64,000 nucleotides of DNA from Thermodesulfovibrio sp. (GCA_013824615.1 PNOC01000010.1:1-64000), one strand, 5' to 3'. Counted from the stretch's first letter, positions 52,223 to 61,559 are shown. Translations and numbers: made by a program. Notes: a model not told the origin generated them from the sequence alone.

Positions 52223-53593
52223 TTATATTCCAAGAACGTAGTATCTCAGCCATATATAAACAGATGAGATCATTACGGTTATGATCATGATTGGCATCCC
52301 ATATGCCATAAATTTGAAGAATGAAATTCGCCTGCCGGCTTTCTCGGACATGCCTACAACAATCACATTGGCAGACGCTCCGATGGCCGAGCCGTTTCCT
52401 CCGAGACATGCCCCAAGGGCTAATGACCACCAAAGAGGCATCAAATCAGGATGTTGCAGTAGCTGAACACCGGAAAGGTCCGGCCAAAGCTGTCTTGCCA
52501 TATCTACGATCAGCGGATTCATTGTTGCTACATAGGGGATGTTGTCAACGATGGCAGAGGCAAAGGCTGAAAACCACATTACAACCATTGAGGTAGCGAA
52601 CATATTGCCCTGAGTTAAATCGAGAATCTGAAGTGACATCCATTTGATAAGCCCTACTTTTACAACACCACCGACGATGATAAACAACCCCATGAAGAAG
52701 AAAATTGTCGGCCATTCAACCTCCGCTAGTACATGATGCGGTTCGTGAGTTCTGGACAACAGTAGTAAAAGTCCGGCACCAAAAAGAGCAACAGTTGCTG
52801 GTTGGAAGTGAAGCATGCCATGGAAAATAAAACCGGTTAAAACGATTCCAAGAACAACTATGGATTTTGTGAGCATTACCGGGTCTTTTATCGCCTCTTT
52901 CTCGTTCATGTTCATGATACGCTGTTTCAACTCATCCCTTGTTAAGAGCTTTTTCCCCCAGATAAGTTTAATGATGACGATGTAGGTGACCATCAAAACG
53001 ATCACAATGGGGGTCAAGTTATATATAAAATCCATGAAGCTGAGTTGTGCCTTCGAAGCTATCATTATGTTCGGCGGGTCGCCTATTAGCGTCGCTGTTC
53101 CTCCGATATTTGAGGCAAAGGCGCATGACAGGAGATACGGAACAGGATCGACATCGAGGGCATCTGCTATGAGCAGTGTCACGGGTGTGATTAAAAGCAC
53201 TGTGGTCACGTTATCAAGTAACGCACTCAGCACAGCAGTAACAATAGCGAATATAACCATTATTCTGAAGGGCTTACCCTTGCCTAATTTTGCACTCTTG
53301 ATCGCTATATATTCGAAGACGCCGGTTGGTCGCATCAGGTTGATGATGACCATCATGGAAATAAGCAGGATGATGACATTCCAGTCCACACCGAATTCCT
53401 CAACATGAAATGCCTCGTTCTGCTCAAGGACTTTCAGAACGAGCATTAACCCGGCAGCAAAAAGGGCTACGACCGTTTTATGTATTTTCTCGGACACGAT
53501 CAATGCATAAGCGGCAATGAATATGGCCGTTGCTATCCAGAATGGCAAATTAAGGAAAAACACCTCTGCTTTCGTTACTGTTTCAAGGGTCAT
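52223..53593 (-). CDS. ArsB/NhaD-type ion transporter
   Basis: The 456-residue protein has about twelve hydrophobic segments and the ArsB/NhaD (IT superfamily) features: DNVTTVLLITPVTL in the first half and DNIPYVATMNPLI in the second, and SNIGGTATLIGDPPNIMIAS. NhaD members are Na+/H+ antiporters, ArsB members pump arsenite. No ars genes are near, and the ionic-stress neighbours favour Na+/H+ exchange. The gene overlaps the CBS-pair gene by 4 bases, so the two probably work together. Confidence 0.87.
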   Translation of the reverse strand: MTLETVTKAEVFFLNLPFWIATAIFIAAYALIVSEKIHKTVVALFAAGLMLVLKVLEQNEAFHVEEFGVDWNVIILLISMMVIINLMRPTGVFEYIAIKSAKLGKGKPFRIMVIFAIVTAVLSALLDNVTTVLLITPVTLLIADALDVDPVPYLLSCAFASNIGGTATLIGDPPNIMIASKAQLSFMDFIYNLTPIVIVLMVTYIVIIKLIWGKKLLTRDELKQRIMNMNEKEAIKDPVMLTKSIVVLGIVLTGFIFHGMLHFQPATVALFGAGLLLLLSRTHEPHHVLAEVEWPTIFFFMGLFIIVGGVVKVGLIKWMSLQILDLTQGNMFATSMVVMWFSAFASAIVDNIPYVATMNPLIVDMARQLWPDLSGVQLLQHPDLMPLWWSLALGACLGGNGSAIGASANVIVVGMSEKAGRRISFFKFMAYGMPIMIITVMISSVYIWLRYYVLGI

Positions 53594-54069
53594 GGTTTCT
53601 CCATATTAAACATGGCCCTGGTTATTTCATAGAAAATGTCCTTCTCATAGAGCATGCCTGTCACCGAATTCTCATTATTCAATACAGGGACTCGCTTTAC
53701 ATTGTTCTTCAGCATATGATCCACGCATTCCATGAGTGTTGAATCTTCCCTTACCGTAATGACCTCTGTGGTCATGAGCTCCTTTACTTTCTTGTCCGCA
53801 GCTTTTTTGGCAAGGACCTCGACCATTCCATCCCATGCAAATTCACCGAGTTCCATCAGATACATGTAGGGCGGATAGACTGACTTCAGAATATCTCCTA
53901 TGGAGAGTATGCCCAAAAGTTCCTTGTTTTCATCGAGAACTGGCAACGCCTTCACCCCGATCCTCTCTTCGTCCCGACGTGCAGTTCTGAGCAGATTTGC
54001 AGCCTCTTTGATTGTGTTCCCAGGATTCAGATATTCGACCAATGGGACCATTAAGTTTATTGCCCTCAT
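53590..54069 (-). CDS. CBS-domain pair protein
   Basis: The 159-residue protein consists of two CBS domains (about 10-60 and 90-150), with LPVLDENKELLGILSIGDIL and LMTTEVITVREDSTLMECVDHML plus VKRVPVLNNENSVTGMLYEKDI. CBS pairs bind adenosine nucleotides. Its gene overlaps the ArsB/NhaD gene by 4 bases, so it probably gates or regulates that transporter in response to energy charge or ionic strength. This role is an inference. Confidence 0.88.
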   Translation of the reverse strand: MRAINLMVPLVEYLNPGNTIKEAANLLRTARRDEERIGVKALPVLDENKELLGILSIGDILKSVYPPYMYLMELGEFAWDGMVEVLAKKAADKKVKELMTTEVITVREDSTLMECVDHMLKNNVKRVPVLNNENSVTGMLYEKDIFYEITRAMFNMEKP

Positions 54070-54244
54070 AGTGCCTCCCTAAAAGACAAGTGAACCAAAT
54101 ACCGAGTAGTGTTTATTGGAAAATCAGGATTCCCTCAGGATTATCGGCATGCTACGCGGAATAGCACCATTACGAAACGTCAGCACAAAAAAGCGAACGT
54201 TTCAGATCACGCCGATTATGGTTGTACTGCTGTCCCTGCGGGAA

Positions 54245-54676
54245 TTAAGAAAAGATGTTAAGAAAAGAGGGGGGGGAAAGCCCGGAATGCGTTAAACGAG
54301 GTGTTGTATCCACTGATAAGAGACTTATAGTGCGAAATCGAGTTAACTCCGAATATAAGAATAAGTCTTGTGTATCCTCCGTCGCACCATCGATTATTAT
54401 TGAACCAATAGTTTTTGCTGGCTCATCGTTCTTTTCTGAAGAAATAATATATGCAGAATTATCGGAAGAACATTTTGCCTTCTTGAGGATTTCCCAGAGA
54501 GCGAGATCAAAGAAAAAGAGATCGGCCTGCGTTTTTTGCTTACTAAAAATATCCTTTTGCTCACTATGATCAAGCTGCTCCGGAGGAAATATCGCAGACA
54601 CTGGCGATACTGCAAATCCCACGAAATACAGAAGAAGAAGCAAGGCAAATATCTTATTCGATTTGATCAGGCTCAT
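54245..54676 (-). CDS. secreted hypothetical protein with HSGLSPPS tail
   Basis: The 143-residue protein starts with a clear signal peptide (NKIFALLLLLYFVGFAVSPVSA) and has a charged, Lys/Glu-rich middle without a known domain, ending RLTHSGLSPPSFLNIFS. The HSGLSPPS tail also ends the frame at 49594. Family and function are not known. The gene lies alone between the CBS gene and the glycosyltransferase gene. Confidence 0.6.
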   Translation of the reverse strand: MSLIKSNKIFALLLLLYFVGFAVSPVSAIFPPEQLDHSEQKDIFSKQKTQADLFFFDLALWEILKKAKCSSDNSAYIISSEKNDEPAKTIGSIIIDGATEDTQDLFLYSELTRFRTISLLSVDTTPRLTHSGLSPPSFLNIFS

Positions 54677-54732
54677 GACTCATTATCACATAACATCAAT
54701 ACAGATGTAAACAGAAACCGTGTCCGCAAGCC

Positions 54733-55941
54733 TCACCTATTGTCCTCATCTACGGCCTTCTTGAGCATATCCAATATGCCGGGGATTGCCGACGTAACCC
54801 TGTTCCAGTTTGGAATGAGGGCTGAGCCCATGGGGTTTTCAAAAAATGCCTGGGCTGCCATCCCTATTCCATTTGTAAAGGCCTCTACTGCCTTTGCCTC
54901 CTCATGCCTGTCGAAGGTCAAGCCGTTAATGGCAGCATCCGCTTCAAACTTCATTATAGTGTCTTCCGCCATTCTGAGATATGCCACCTGAAGTGTTTTG
55001 AAGAAGCCATCGGAGAAAACGACCCCCTCCGAGGCCAGGGTCCTGAATATCGACTTGCATATATCAACAGTCATCTTCATCAGCCCTTTTGCCGGGTCTT
55101 CGGCTGATAGTATCTGATGCTTGTGCTCGTAAGTATCCATAATATCCGCCTGGCAAATTCTTCTGGGTGAGTAATTCCTGTAAACCTCTGCAAGGGCTCC
55201 CACTTCAAGCCCCCAGTCCCATGGTATCCTGTTGACTCTTGCCATGTCAGTTGTCATGCAGAACTCTCCGGCCAGAGGGTACCTGAAGCTGTCAAGAAAT
55301 ACCAAAAAGGGGTGATTTTCAGTCAGAGTCCGTAGGCACCTCACCAAAGGGGTTATGAGCAGTCTCGTTACCCTTCCGTGCATCTTGTCGGTAACCCTGC
55401 TGTAAAATCCCTTGCAGAAAACATAATCCAAGTTAGGGTGTACTACCGGATAGCATAGTCTTGCCAACATTTCCCTGCTATAGGTGAGTATGTCGCAATC
55501 ATGCAGTGCTATAACATCGCAAACTCCATCGGCTATGACATAACCGTAGGCCAGCCATGCAGACCGCCCCTTACCATCCGCGCCGGGATCAAGGTCGTTC
55601 CGGCTGAATGTGTTGTATATTTCCTTTATCCTTTTTCCATCATTATGAACTACTTTGACATCGTACGGTATAGGGGACATGAGTTCCTTGACCCTCACAA
55701 ATTCCTTCTCTGAGGCCTTTGCAAGGACAAGTATAATTTTGTTTATATACGTTACCTTTGCAAGCTCTTCAATGATCTTAGGCATCGCCTTCCCCTCAAA
55801 CTCCGAATACAATGCAGGGAGGACAAGGGCAACCGGCCTTGTCTTTGAATACTCGTTAAGTTCAGCCTCTATTCTCTCCAGTGAAGGTTTCCCGAGCCTG
55901 TGCAGTGTCGTAATAGTACCTGTCTGATAAAAGTCTGCCAT
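54733..55941 (-). CDS. gpgS: GT81-like glycosyl-3-phosphoglycerate synthase
   Basis: The enzyme transfers a sugar (glucose or mannose) from a nucleotide donor to 3-phosphoglycerate, the first step of glucosyl- or mannosylglycerate synthesis. The 402-residue protein has the GT-A fold pattern: VALVLPALYSEFEGKAMPKII at the start, GKGRSAWLAYGYVIADGVCD, the metal-binding DCD in ALHDCDIL, RLCYPVV, AGEFCMT and WDWGLEVGALAEVYR. This fits the GpgS family. Donor preference cannot be told. It is the first glycosyltransferase gene of the solute cluster by coordinate but transcribed last. Confidence 0.8.
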   Translation of the reverse strand: MADFYQTGTITTLHRLGKPSLERIEAELNEYSKTRPVALVLPALYSEFEGKAMPKIIEELAKVTYINKIILVLAKASEKEFVRVKELMSPIPYDVKVVHNDGKRIKEIYNTFSRNDLDPGADGKGRSAWLAYGYVIADGVCDVIALHDCDILTYSREMLARLCYPVVHPNLDYVFCKGFYSRVTDKMHGRVTRLLITPLVRCLRTLTENHPFLVFLDSFRYPLAGEFCMTTDMARVNRIPWDWGLEVGALAEVYRNYSPRRICQADIMDTYEHKHQILSAEDPAKGLMKMTVDICKSIFRTLASEGVVFSDGFFKTLQVAYLRMAEDTIMKFEADAAINGLTFDRHEEAKAVEAFTNGIGMAAQAFFENPMGSALIPNWNRVTSAIPGILDMLKKAVDEDNR

Positions 55942-55977
55942 AATGGCCTCCTGTCTTATTCGTGAATTTAAAAATTA

Positions 55978-56679
55978 CTATATATGCTCGACATCCCCTT
56001 TTTTATCATTCCCGGGTTCAGCTTCTTTCCCTTCGATTATTTTCTTTGCAGTTTCTATTCCCGCTATCCCGAATGATATGGCAAGCGCTATGACTATCCC
56101 GCCAAAGATTATGGTGAATGCTGAAACTACTATATTGGGCGCTACATTAAGCTGTTCCAAGGCCATGGCAAAGAAGAGGACTGCAAGAAGTAGCCTTACG
56201 GCATTTGCAAGAAACTTTGCATAACTCAGTCCGCCGTTGACAGCGGCTATAAGGGCTGCCCGGCTCAGGAAGCCGGATACCATATAACCGATCAACAGGA
56301 TCAGCACAGCAGAGAGGGCGCTCGGCAGGTAAAGGAAAAACTGGGTTACGAGGTTATTTATGGCATGAATGTTCAGGGCACTGAAACCGACCATTACTGA
56401 AACTATCGTAAAGAGCCAAAAAATAGCTGACACCAGGACATCCGAAGGTTTTGTCCATATGTCCCCCTTTCTCATCATCGCTGTTATGCTTGTCTTGTCG
56501 CACCAGCTGTCGAACCTGAGGACATTAAGAACTTTACTCAAAATCTTCTTGGTTATCCAGGCCAGAAACAGGCCCAGGACAACAATCGTGAGCATGGCGA
56601 GAAAGTTCGGCAGAAATAATCTGAATTTAATGAATACCTCCTTTATTGGTTCCATGACTAGATCGATAAATCCTTCCAT
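55978..56679 (-). CDS. mechanosensitive-channel-like TM helix protein
   Basis: The 233-residue protein has an N-terminal helix and the repeated TM-helix pattern of small MscS-related proteins: FLPNFLAMLTIVVLGLFLAW, then LYLPSALSAVLILLIGYMVSGF and the amphipathic SFGIAGIETAKKII end. It lacks the MscS beta domain. GGGAGG precedes the ATG, 12 bases from the neighbouring glycosyltransferase gene. The context (compatible-solute synthesis) suggests osmotic release or sensing of the solute. Confidence 0.8.
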   Translation of the reverse strand: MEGFIDLVMEPIKEVFIKFRLFLPNFLAMLTIVVLGLFLAWITKKILSKVLNVLRFDSWCDKTSITAMMRKGDIWTKPSDVLVSAIFWLFTIVSVMVGFSALNIHAINNLVTQFFLYLPSALSAVLILLIGYMVSGFLSRAALIAAVNGGLSYAKFLANAVRLLLAVLFFAMALEQLNVAPNIVVSAFTIIFGGIVIALAISFGIAGIETAKKIIEGKEAEPGNDKKGDVEHI

Positions 56680-56691
56680 ATCACACCTCCC

Positions 56692-57906
56692 TTATTTCCA
56701 TCCATTTGCAAGATGGTACTTCGTTTTCTCAAATTGCAAGCAAAGCTTTTCTATCTCAGCCTCAGCCTCTGTCTGGCTTTTATCGTCCACGTCCATTACA
56801 AAGGAGGCGGTTTTGCCGAGGTACAGAGGCATAAGTGATTTAATGAGCTGCTGAGGCGGCAGTTTTCGTTTTTTGTAAGCCAGGGCAAAGTCATAAACTA
56901 TTCGTGCCCATAGCTCCGGTGAAAACCTGAATTCAGCATCAGCAGCGGCACTCTGCATGCGGAGCTCGTTGAAATCCCCGCTCCCTATGATCTCGATCCA
57001 TATCTCCTGGAGATTCTTCAATCCCTCTCTGAACGTCCGAAGCATCCGGCTCACATCTACCTTAATGTGATCCAGTGCAACATAGTATTTGAATCCGAAT
57101 GTCTCAACCTCCTCAACACTATTGATGGTTTTCCAGACATCATAATGCCTTTCAGTGAGTTCAAACAGGGAGCCCACCACCTGCACAAGCATATCGCTGA
57201 GATCAGAACCGGGATCCTTCGGGTCGTGGATTTTTGCTCCGAGAAATGCTTGGCAGATATTGAATCCATTGGCAATGGCCTCGGTAGTCATCCATATGTC
57301 TATACCGAATCTGGCCACGTCAGTCCCCCATACATCCTGATTCAGGTAATGCTCCATCAGTCTCCTCGAAAACCCGAATTCTCCGCCAATGGGTTGCCTG
57401 ATCTTTTTCCCGTAAAGTGCCCTTGTCATCGGGTACACGATAGAATTGGTTATGGTCCCGTCAAACTTGTGCCTGGCGTAAAGTGGTGCAACAAAGTCAA
57501 AGGTCCCGCTCAGCACCGGCTTAAGCAGAAGCTCAATCCATTCGGGGGTGATGCTTCGCAAGTCCGAGTCCACAATAGCACACGCATCTGCCCCCATATC
57601 AACGGCGTTTGTAAATATTGTCCTGATTGCGCTTCCCTTCCCGGGAATGCCGTGATATGGCGTCGTTATCCGGTGAGCCATGGATAAAGGGTGCTTCAGC
57701 AATAGTGCATTTCGGTCAATAACAGCGTTTTTTACAATTTCGGAGGTTCCGTCTTTTGATCCACCGTCCGAATTTACGATAACGGCTTTCTTATCGGGAA
57801 AGTATTTAGCCAAGCCGGCGTCAACAGCGCTTACAACATGGCCTATTGTCCTGGCGTTGTTATAGCTTGGGATGCCGACTACGATATCTATTTCGCTGCT
57901 ATTCAT
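56692..57906 (-). CDS. family 2 glycosyltransferase, candidate glycosylglycerate-chain enzyme
   Basis: The 404-residue protein has a GT-A fold: IDIVVGIPSYNNARTIGHVV at the start, NSDGGSKDGT, the metal-binding DSD in CAIVDSDLRSITPEWI, and GGEFGFSRRLMEHYL. I chose ATG57906, which overlaps the glycerate kinase stop and gives 404 residues; an upstream extension lies inside that gene. Its place in the operon with a glycosyl-3-phosphoglycerate synthase and a phosphatase suggests it adds a second sugar or uses a phosphoglycerate glycoside, as in mannosylglucosylglycerate pathways of Petrotoga. This is inferred. Confidence 0.75.
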   Translation of the reverse strand: MNSSEIDIVVGIPSYNNARTIGHVVSAVDAGLAKYFPDKKAVIVNSDGGSKDGTSEIVKNAVIDRNALLLKHPLSMAHRITTPYHGIPGKGSAIRTIFTNAVDMGADACAIVDSDLRSITPEWIELLLKPVLSGTFDFVAPLYARHKFDGTITNSIVYPMTRALYGKKIRQPIGGEFGFSRRLMEHYLNQDVWGTDVARFGIDIWMTTEAIANGFNICQAFLGAKIHDPKDPGSDLSDMLVQVVGSLFELTERHYDVWKTINSVEEVETFGFKYYVALDHIKVDVSRMLRTFREGLKNLQEIWIEIIGSGDFNELRMQSAAADAEFRFSPELWARIVYDFALAYKKRKLPPQQLIKSLMPLYLGKTASFVMDVDDKSQTEAEAEIEKLCLQFEKTKYHLANGWK

Positions 57907-59296
57907 TCGTTGCCATTTCGGTTTTATTACCAACAGGAACACTATGCCCACAGACAGTGGAGTCCGACACAAGAATCAACTGAATATCCATCACATTGGT
58001 CCCGGTTGGACCTGTCTTGATATGATGGTCGCTGCCAGTTAAAGCATCGAGTTTCTCAAAATAAACATACGAATTGTTATCTGCTAGGTACGTTTGGGGG
58101 TCGAGCCCGACTCTGTTGGCCAGATTCACCGTATTGCCGTCGACAACTGCGCCCGTGGCGTCTGTGGGGCCGTCTGTCCCGTCTGTTCCTGCCGAGAGCA
58201 TGGTGATGCCTTCACTCCCGCTAATCTCAATCGCAAAGGCCAGCGCCATTTCCTGATTTCTTCCACCCTTCCCCGTGCCTTTTACCATTACAGTAGTCTC
58301 TCCTCCGGAAATAAGGCAGTGAGGCTTTCCCGGCTTTTTATCTCTCTTTACTCTCCTTGCGATATCAGCCAGATACCTGGCTGCGTTCCTTGCCTCTCCC
58401 TGAAGCTTATCAGTTATGATCTCCGTGTCAAAACCCATTTCTTCCGCAATCTCCTTTGCCGCGGCAATAGCCTGCCTCAAACTACCCACGATGAACGCTG
58501 ACGCATTATTGAAACATGGCTCCCCTTCTTTAGGTGTCTCGGGCACCGTTCCGTTAACCCCTGCCCTCAGGTGGTTAAGAACCTTTTCAGGGAACCTGTC
58601 CTCCACGTTGTGTGTTGTGACAATATTCAATGCATCTGCGAAAGTAGAGCGGTCCGGGACAGTCGGACCAGAGGCTATGACATCGAGCCGGTCACCAATC
58701 ACGTCAGAAAGAATCAAAGTTACCACAGTTGCCGGACTCGCCATCCCGGCAAGCTGCCCGCCTTTAACCTTTGACAGGTGCTTCCTTACAGTATTCAACT
58801 CGTCAATTGTGGCGCCTGACTTAAGAAGGAGGTCGGTCGTTATTTGCTTGTCTTCAAGAGTCAGCCCATTGGCCGGCGAAACCAGCAAGGCAGAACCGCC
58901 TCCGGATAGCAAGCAGATTATCAGTGTCTTATCATCAACCTTCCTGAGCATCTCAAGAATTTCACCGGTTCCTCTGACACCTGCCAGATCCGGCAGAGGA
59001 TGTGAAGCTTCTACCTGCCTTATTCTATCGAGATGTGTCGTGTGGCCATATTTTACGATTATGACCCCTTTGTCAACCCGCTCTCCCATCACATCCTCAA
59101 CCGCCCGAGCCATGAGTGCTGTCCCTTTGCCTGCGCCTATCACCATGACCCTGTTGAAATTGCTTAAGTCATAGAGCGTTCCACCGACCATCAGGCGGTT
59201 TTCTTCGAGGTAAACAGCCTTTTTTACAGCAATATATGGGTCAGATGCTATTAACGCTGAACGGTATATCTTAATACCAGAATCTCTTTCCATCAT
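57899..59296 (-). CDS. gck: glycerate 2-kinase (MOFRL/GckA family)
   Basis: The enzyme phosphorylates glycerate, giving 2-phosphoglycerate in this family. From ATG59296 the protein has 465 residues, with an N-terminal DUF4147 domain (GAGKGTALMARAVE, SGGGSALL with the glycine loop, DVIGDRLDVIASGPT) and a C-terminal MOFRL domain (GGETTVMVKGTGKGGRNQEMAL, AGTDGTDGPT). The ATG overlaps the stop of the phosphatase gene as ATGA. An extension to 59335 lies inside that gene. In this cluster it probably recycles glycerate from the solute. Confidence 0.9.
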   Translation of the reverse strand: MMERDSGIKIYRSALIASDPYIAVKKAVYLEENRLMVGGTLYDLSNFNRVMVIGAGKGTALMARAVEDVMGERVDKGVIIVKYGHTTHLDRIRQVEASHPLPDLAGVRGTGEILEMLRKVDDKTLIICLLSGGGSALLVSPANGLTLEDKQITTDLLLKSGATIDELNTVRKHLSKVKGGQLAGMASPATVVTLILSDVIGDRLDVIASGPTVPDRSTFADALNIVTTHNVEDRFPEKVLNHLRAGVNGTVPETPKEGEPCFNNASAFIVGSLRQAIAAAKEIAEEMGFDTEIITDKLQGEARNAARYLADIARRVKRDKKPGKPHCLISGGETTVMVKGTGKGGRNQEMALAFAIEISGSEGITMLSAGTDGTDGPTDATGAVVDGNTVNLANRVGLDPQTYLADNNSYVYFEKLDALTGSDHHIKTGPTGTNVMDIQLILVSDSTVCGHSVPVGNKTEMATNE

Positions 59297-60096
59297 AGCA
59301 TCCTTCGCAAAAGTTCCATTATCGCCCTGTTCCATCCATTTGGCCCAATTCCTTCTGCCCTTATCAGGGTTGGTAAATTTACCCTGGTATCATAACTCCC
59401 GTCTTCCTTCTGAATAAGAACGGCCTGGTCTACAGCCCGCAGCATCGGAAGATCATTAAATCCGTCGCCAAGCCCAATGGTAAAGATTTCCTGGTGCTTT
59501 TTTTTGTAAAGACCCTTCAGGATGTCTACGGCCTTCCCTTTGTCGTGATCACCCATAACATGATAGAATTCCCCCTGAGTCCAGTGAAGGCCGGCGGCGT
59601 CTATCGTTTCCAGAAAAGCCTCGTCGGGATTCCCCTCAAACACAAACGGCTCATCAAAATCTCTCATCCCTGCAAGCTTTGCCTCTTCAGCGTTCAGGCC
59701 GGTAAGTTCCGAAATAGCTTCGGCCGTCATATCGCCAAACCCTTTCACCTTGCTGTGGAGTTGGTCTCTTAAGGCTGAAAAGGTATTTCTTAGCTCAGCA
59801 TATGGCTTGCCGAGAAAAACAACATGATACAATCCATCTACCTTAAATAGCGGATTATGCATAAAATACTCAGCCGGTATAAATATTCCCCCTCCGTTTT
59901 CAGATATGAAAGGGTGAATATTGTGTAGTCTTCCTCTGTAAACTTCAATCTCTGCCCTTGTCTTACTGGAGCAGAGAATAAGGGGTATCTTGTTTTCATT
60001 TATCACGGTTAAGGCCTGAAGGCCTGCTTCATAGGAGTAGGTCCTTGGGTGAAGCAGTGTGCCGTCCAGATCAGTAAATATGACTATCTGTTTCAC
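59293..60096 (-). CDS. HAD-IIB phosphoglycerate glycoside phosphatase (MpgP-like)
   Basis: This phosphatase removes the phosphate from mannosyl- or glucosyl-3-phosphoglycerate. The 267-residue protein has HAD motif 1 FTDLDGTLL, motif 2 CSSKT, a lysine in GDHDKGKAVDIL and motif 4 GLGDGFNDLPML, with the FISENGGGIF segment typical of MpgP-type enzymes. It lies 1 base after the M23 peptidase gene. Together with the synthase it completes the two-step glycosylglycerate route. Confidence 0.88.
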   Translation of the reverse strand: MKQIVIFTDLDGTLLHPRTYSYEAGLQALTVINENKIPLILCSSKTRAEIEVYRGRLHNIHPFISENGGGIFIPAEYFMHNPLFKVDGLYHVVFLGKPYAELRNTFSALRDQLHSKVKGFGDMTAEAISELTGLNAEEAKLAGMRDFDEPFVFEGNPDEAFLETIDAAGLHWTQGEFYHVMGDHDKGKAVDILKGLYKKKHQEIFTIGLGDGFNDLPMLRAVDQAVLIQKEDGSYDTRVNLPTLIRAEGIGPNGWNRAIMELLRRML

Positions 60097-61347
60097 CTAC
60101 CTATCACTCCTTTCACCTGAGGCCACGATTGGTAACCCAATAAGAGCAAGCCGCGTGTCCATCGTCTTCCTGTAGCTGCTGAAATCAGCCAAAAGTGTCT
60201 TCGGTATTGCTTCCCCTGCGGGCATTTTTATTTTGAGCGGGTTCATCGTTTTATTGTTAACCAGCATTTCATAATGCAGATGCGGTCCTGTCGACATGCC
60301 TGTGCTGCCCACATAGCCGACAACCTGCCCCTGTTCTACTTTTTTCCCGCTGCTTATTCCTTCGCCAAATTTCGACAGATGGCCATAGCATGTTCTGTAG
60401 CCGTTGGGATGGCTTAGTATTACTAACTTGCCGTAACCGTTCTTATAGCCTGCGAAACTGACTGTTCCCCCGCCCGAAGCAGAGACCGGAGTGCCGGCAG
60501 GAGCTGAATAATCGATCCCGTGATGGGGACGATAGATCTTGAGTATCGGATGCAGGCGGGAACCGGAATAGTGTGAGCTGATTTTTCTGAAGTTCAAAGG
60601 CGCCTTGAGAAAGGCTTTTCGAAGGGATCTGCCTGTTTCATCGTAATAATGAGCATCTCCATTCTGCTCAAATCTATAGGCCGCATAGAGACTGCCATTA
60701 TTGATAAACTGGGCTGAAAGTATTTTGCCGAATTTCCTGAATTCGTTATCCAAATAGAGACCCTCAACCACAATCCTGAACGAATCTCCGCTTCTCAGGC
60801 CAGTTGAAAAGTCGATGTCCCATGCGAGGATATCAGAAAGGTCGAGCCCCAGAAGGAGGTGTTCCCTGTCTTCGCCGATCGAGTCTATAAGATTATTCCT
60901 GATCACCCCGCCCACGCTCAAAATTCTTTTTTCGTAGGCAATGACCTTCTTTTCTGCCCGATATCCTGAATCAGTGTTTATTACGGTCACAACCGAGTCA
61001 TCATCTATACCGTAGGTAAAAGACTCTAACTTCCTGTCAGGGCCGACCACTATTTTGTAGGGCTTGAAACTACCCAGACTGCTCAGTTTATGCACATTAG
61101 CCGATGCTTCACTCACCATAAGGCTTTCTTTCAGTCTCAACTTGTGTTTTTTAAATATATTGACTAAATTTTCTCCTGATCTGACAAAACCTGTTATGAC
61201 TGTTTGAGCGGTCTTCTCCTGCGTAAAGTCCTTTTGATCAACGGCAAAGTCCAGGTTGTAATAATATTCAGCAACTCCAATAACCAGGCACGCAATAAAT
61301 AAAAGGCACAGCACATATTTAGCCGTTTTTTCTTCAATCTCTATCAT
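60097..61347 (-). CDS. M23 family metallopeptidase
   Basis: This is a periplasmic peptidoglycan endopeptidase or its inactive activator. The 416-residue protein has an N-terminal membrane anchor (about residues 10-28), a middle domain with LysM-like or opacity-associated fold features, and a C-terminal LytM domain with the zinc ligands in SRLHPILKIYRPHHGIDYSAPAG and HLHYEM. The motif histidines are present, so it should be active. It is followed at once by the phosphatase gene. GGAGG lies before the ATG. Its place in an osmotic-stress cluster suggests cell-wall remodelling. Confidence 0.87.
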   Translation of the reverse strand: MIEIEEKTAKYVLCLLFIACLVIGVAEYYYNLDFAVDQKDFTQEKTAQTVITGFVRSGENLVNIFKKHKLRLKESLMVSEASANVHKLSSLGSFKPYKIVVGPDRKLESFTYGIDDDSVVTVINTDSGYRAEKKVIAYEKRILSVGGVIRNNLIDSIGEDREHLLLGLDLSDILAWDIDFSTGLRSGDSFRIVVEGLYLDNEFRKFGKILSAQFINNGSLYAAYRFEQNGDAHYYDETGRSLRKAFLKAPLNFRKISSHYSGSRLHPILKIYRPHHGIDYSAPAGTPVSASGGGTVSFAGYKNGYGKLVILSHPNGYRTCYGHLSKFGEGISSGKKVEQGQVVGYVGSTGMSTGPHLHYEMLVNNKTMNPLKIKMPAGEAIPKTLLADFSSYRKTMDTRLALIGLPIVASGERSDR

Positions 61348-61556
61348 AAGAGCCTCCAGCTAAAATAGTTATGAAGTACATACCGGTAAGCAAAATGAGA
61401 AAATGGTGGAACTGTCGAACTAGGCAATAGGGCAAGATAAATCGGGAATGTGGCATGAAAAATGAATATAAGGGATAACAGAGTGCGAAGGCAATATCTC
61501 ACCGGTGTCGTGAAAGGAATTTCATTGTCTTTCATTCTCTGTATTAGATTTATCAT
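61344..61556 (-). CDS. possible 70-residue membrane protein
   Basis: The frame lies between the ClC gene and the M23 gene, overlapping the latter as ATGA. It encodes 70 residues with one hydrophobic segment (LRTLLSLIFIFHATFPIYLALL) and no known motif. There is no clear ribosome binding site before its ATG. The overlap with the next gene speaks for it; the lack of translation signals speaks against. Confidence 0.25.
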   Translation of the reverse strand: MINLIQRMKDNEIPFTTPVRYCLRTLLSLIFIFHATFPIYLALLPSSTVPPFSHFAYRYVLHNYFSWRLL

Positions 61557-61559
61557 ATC

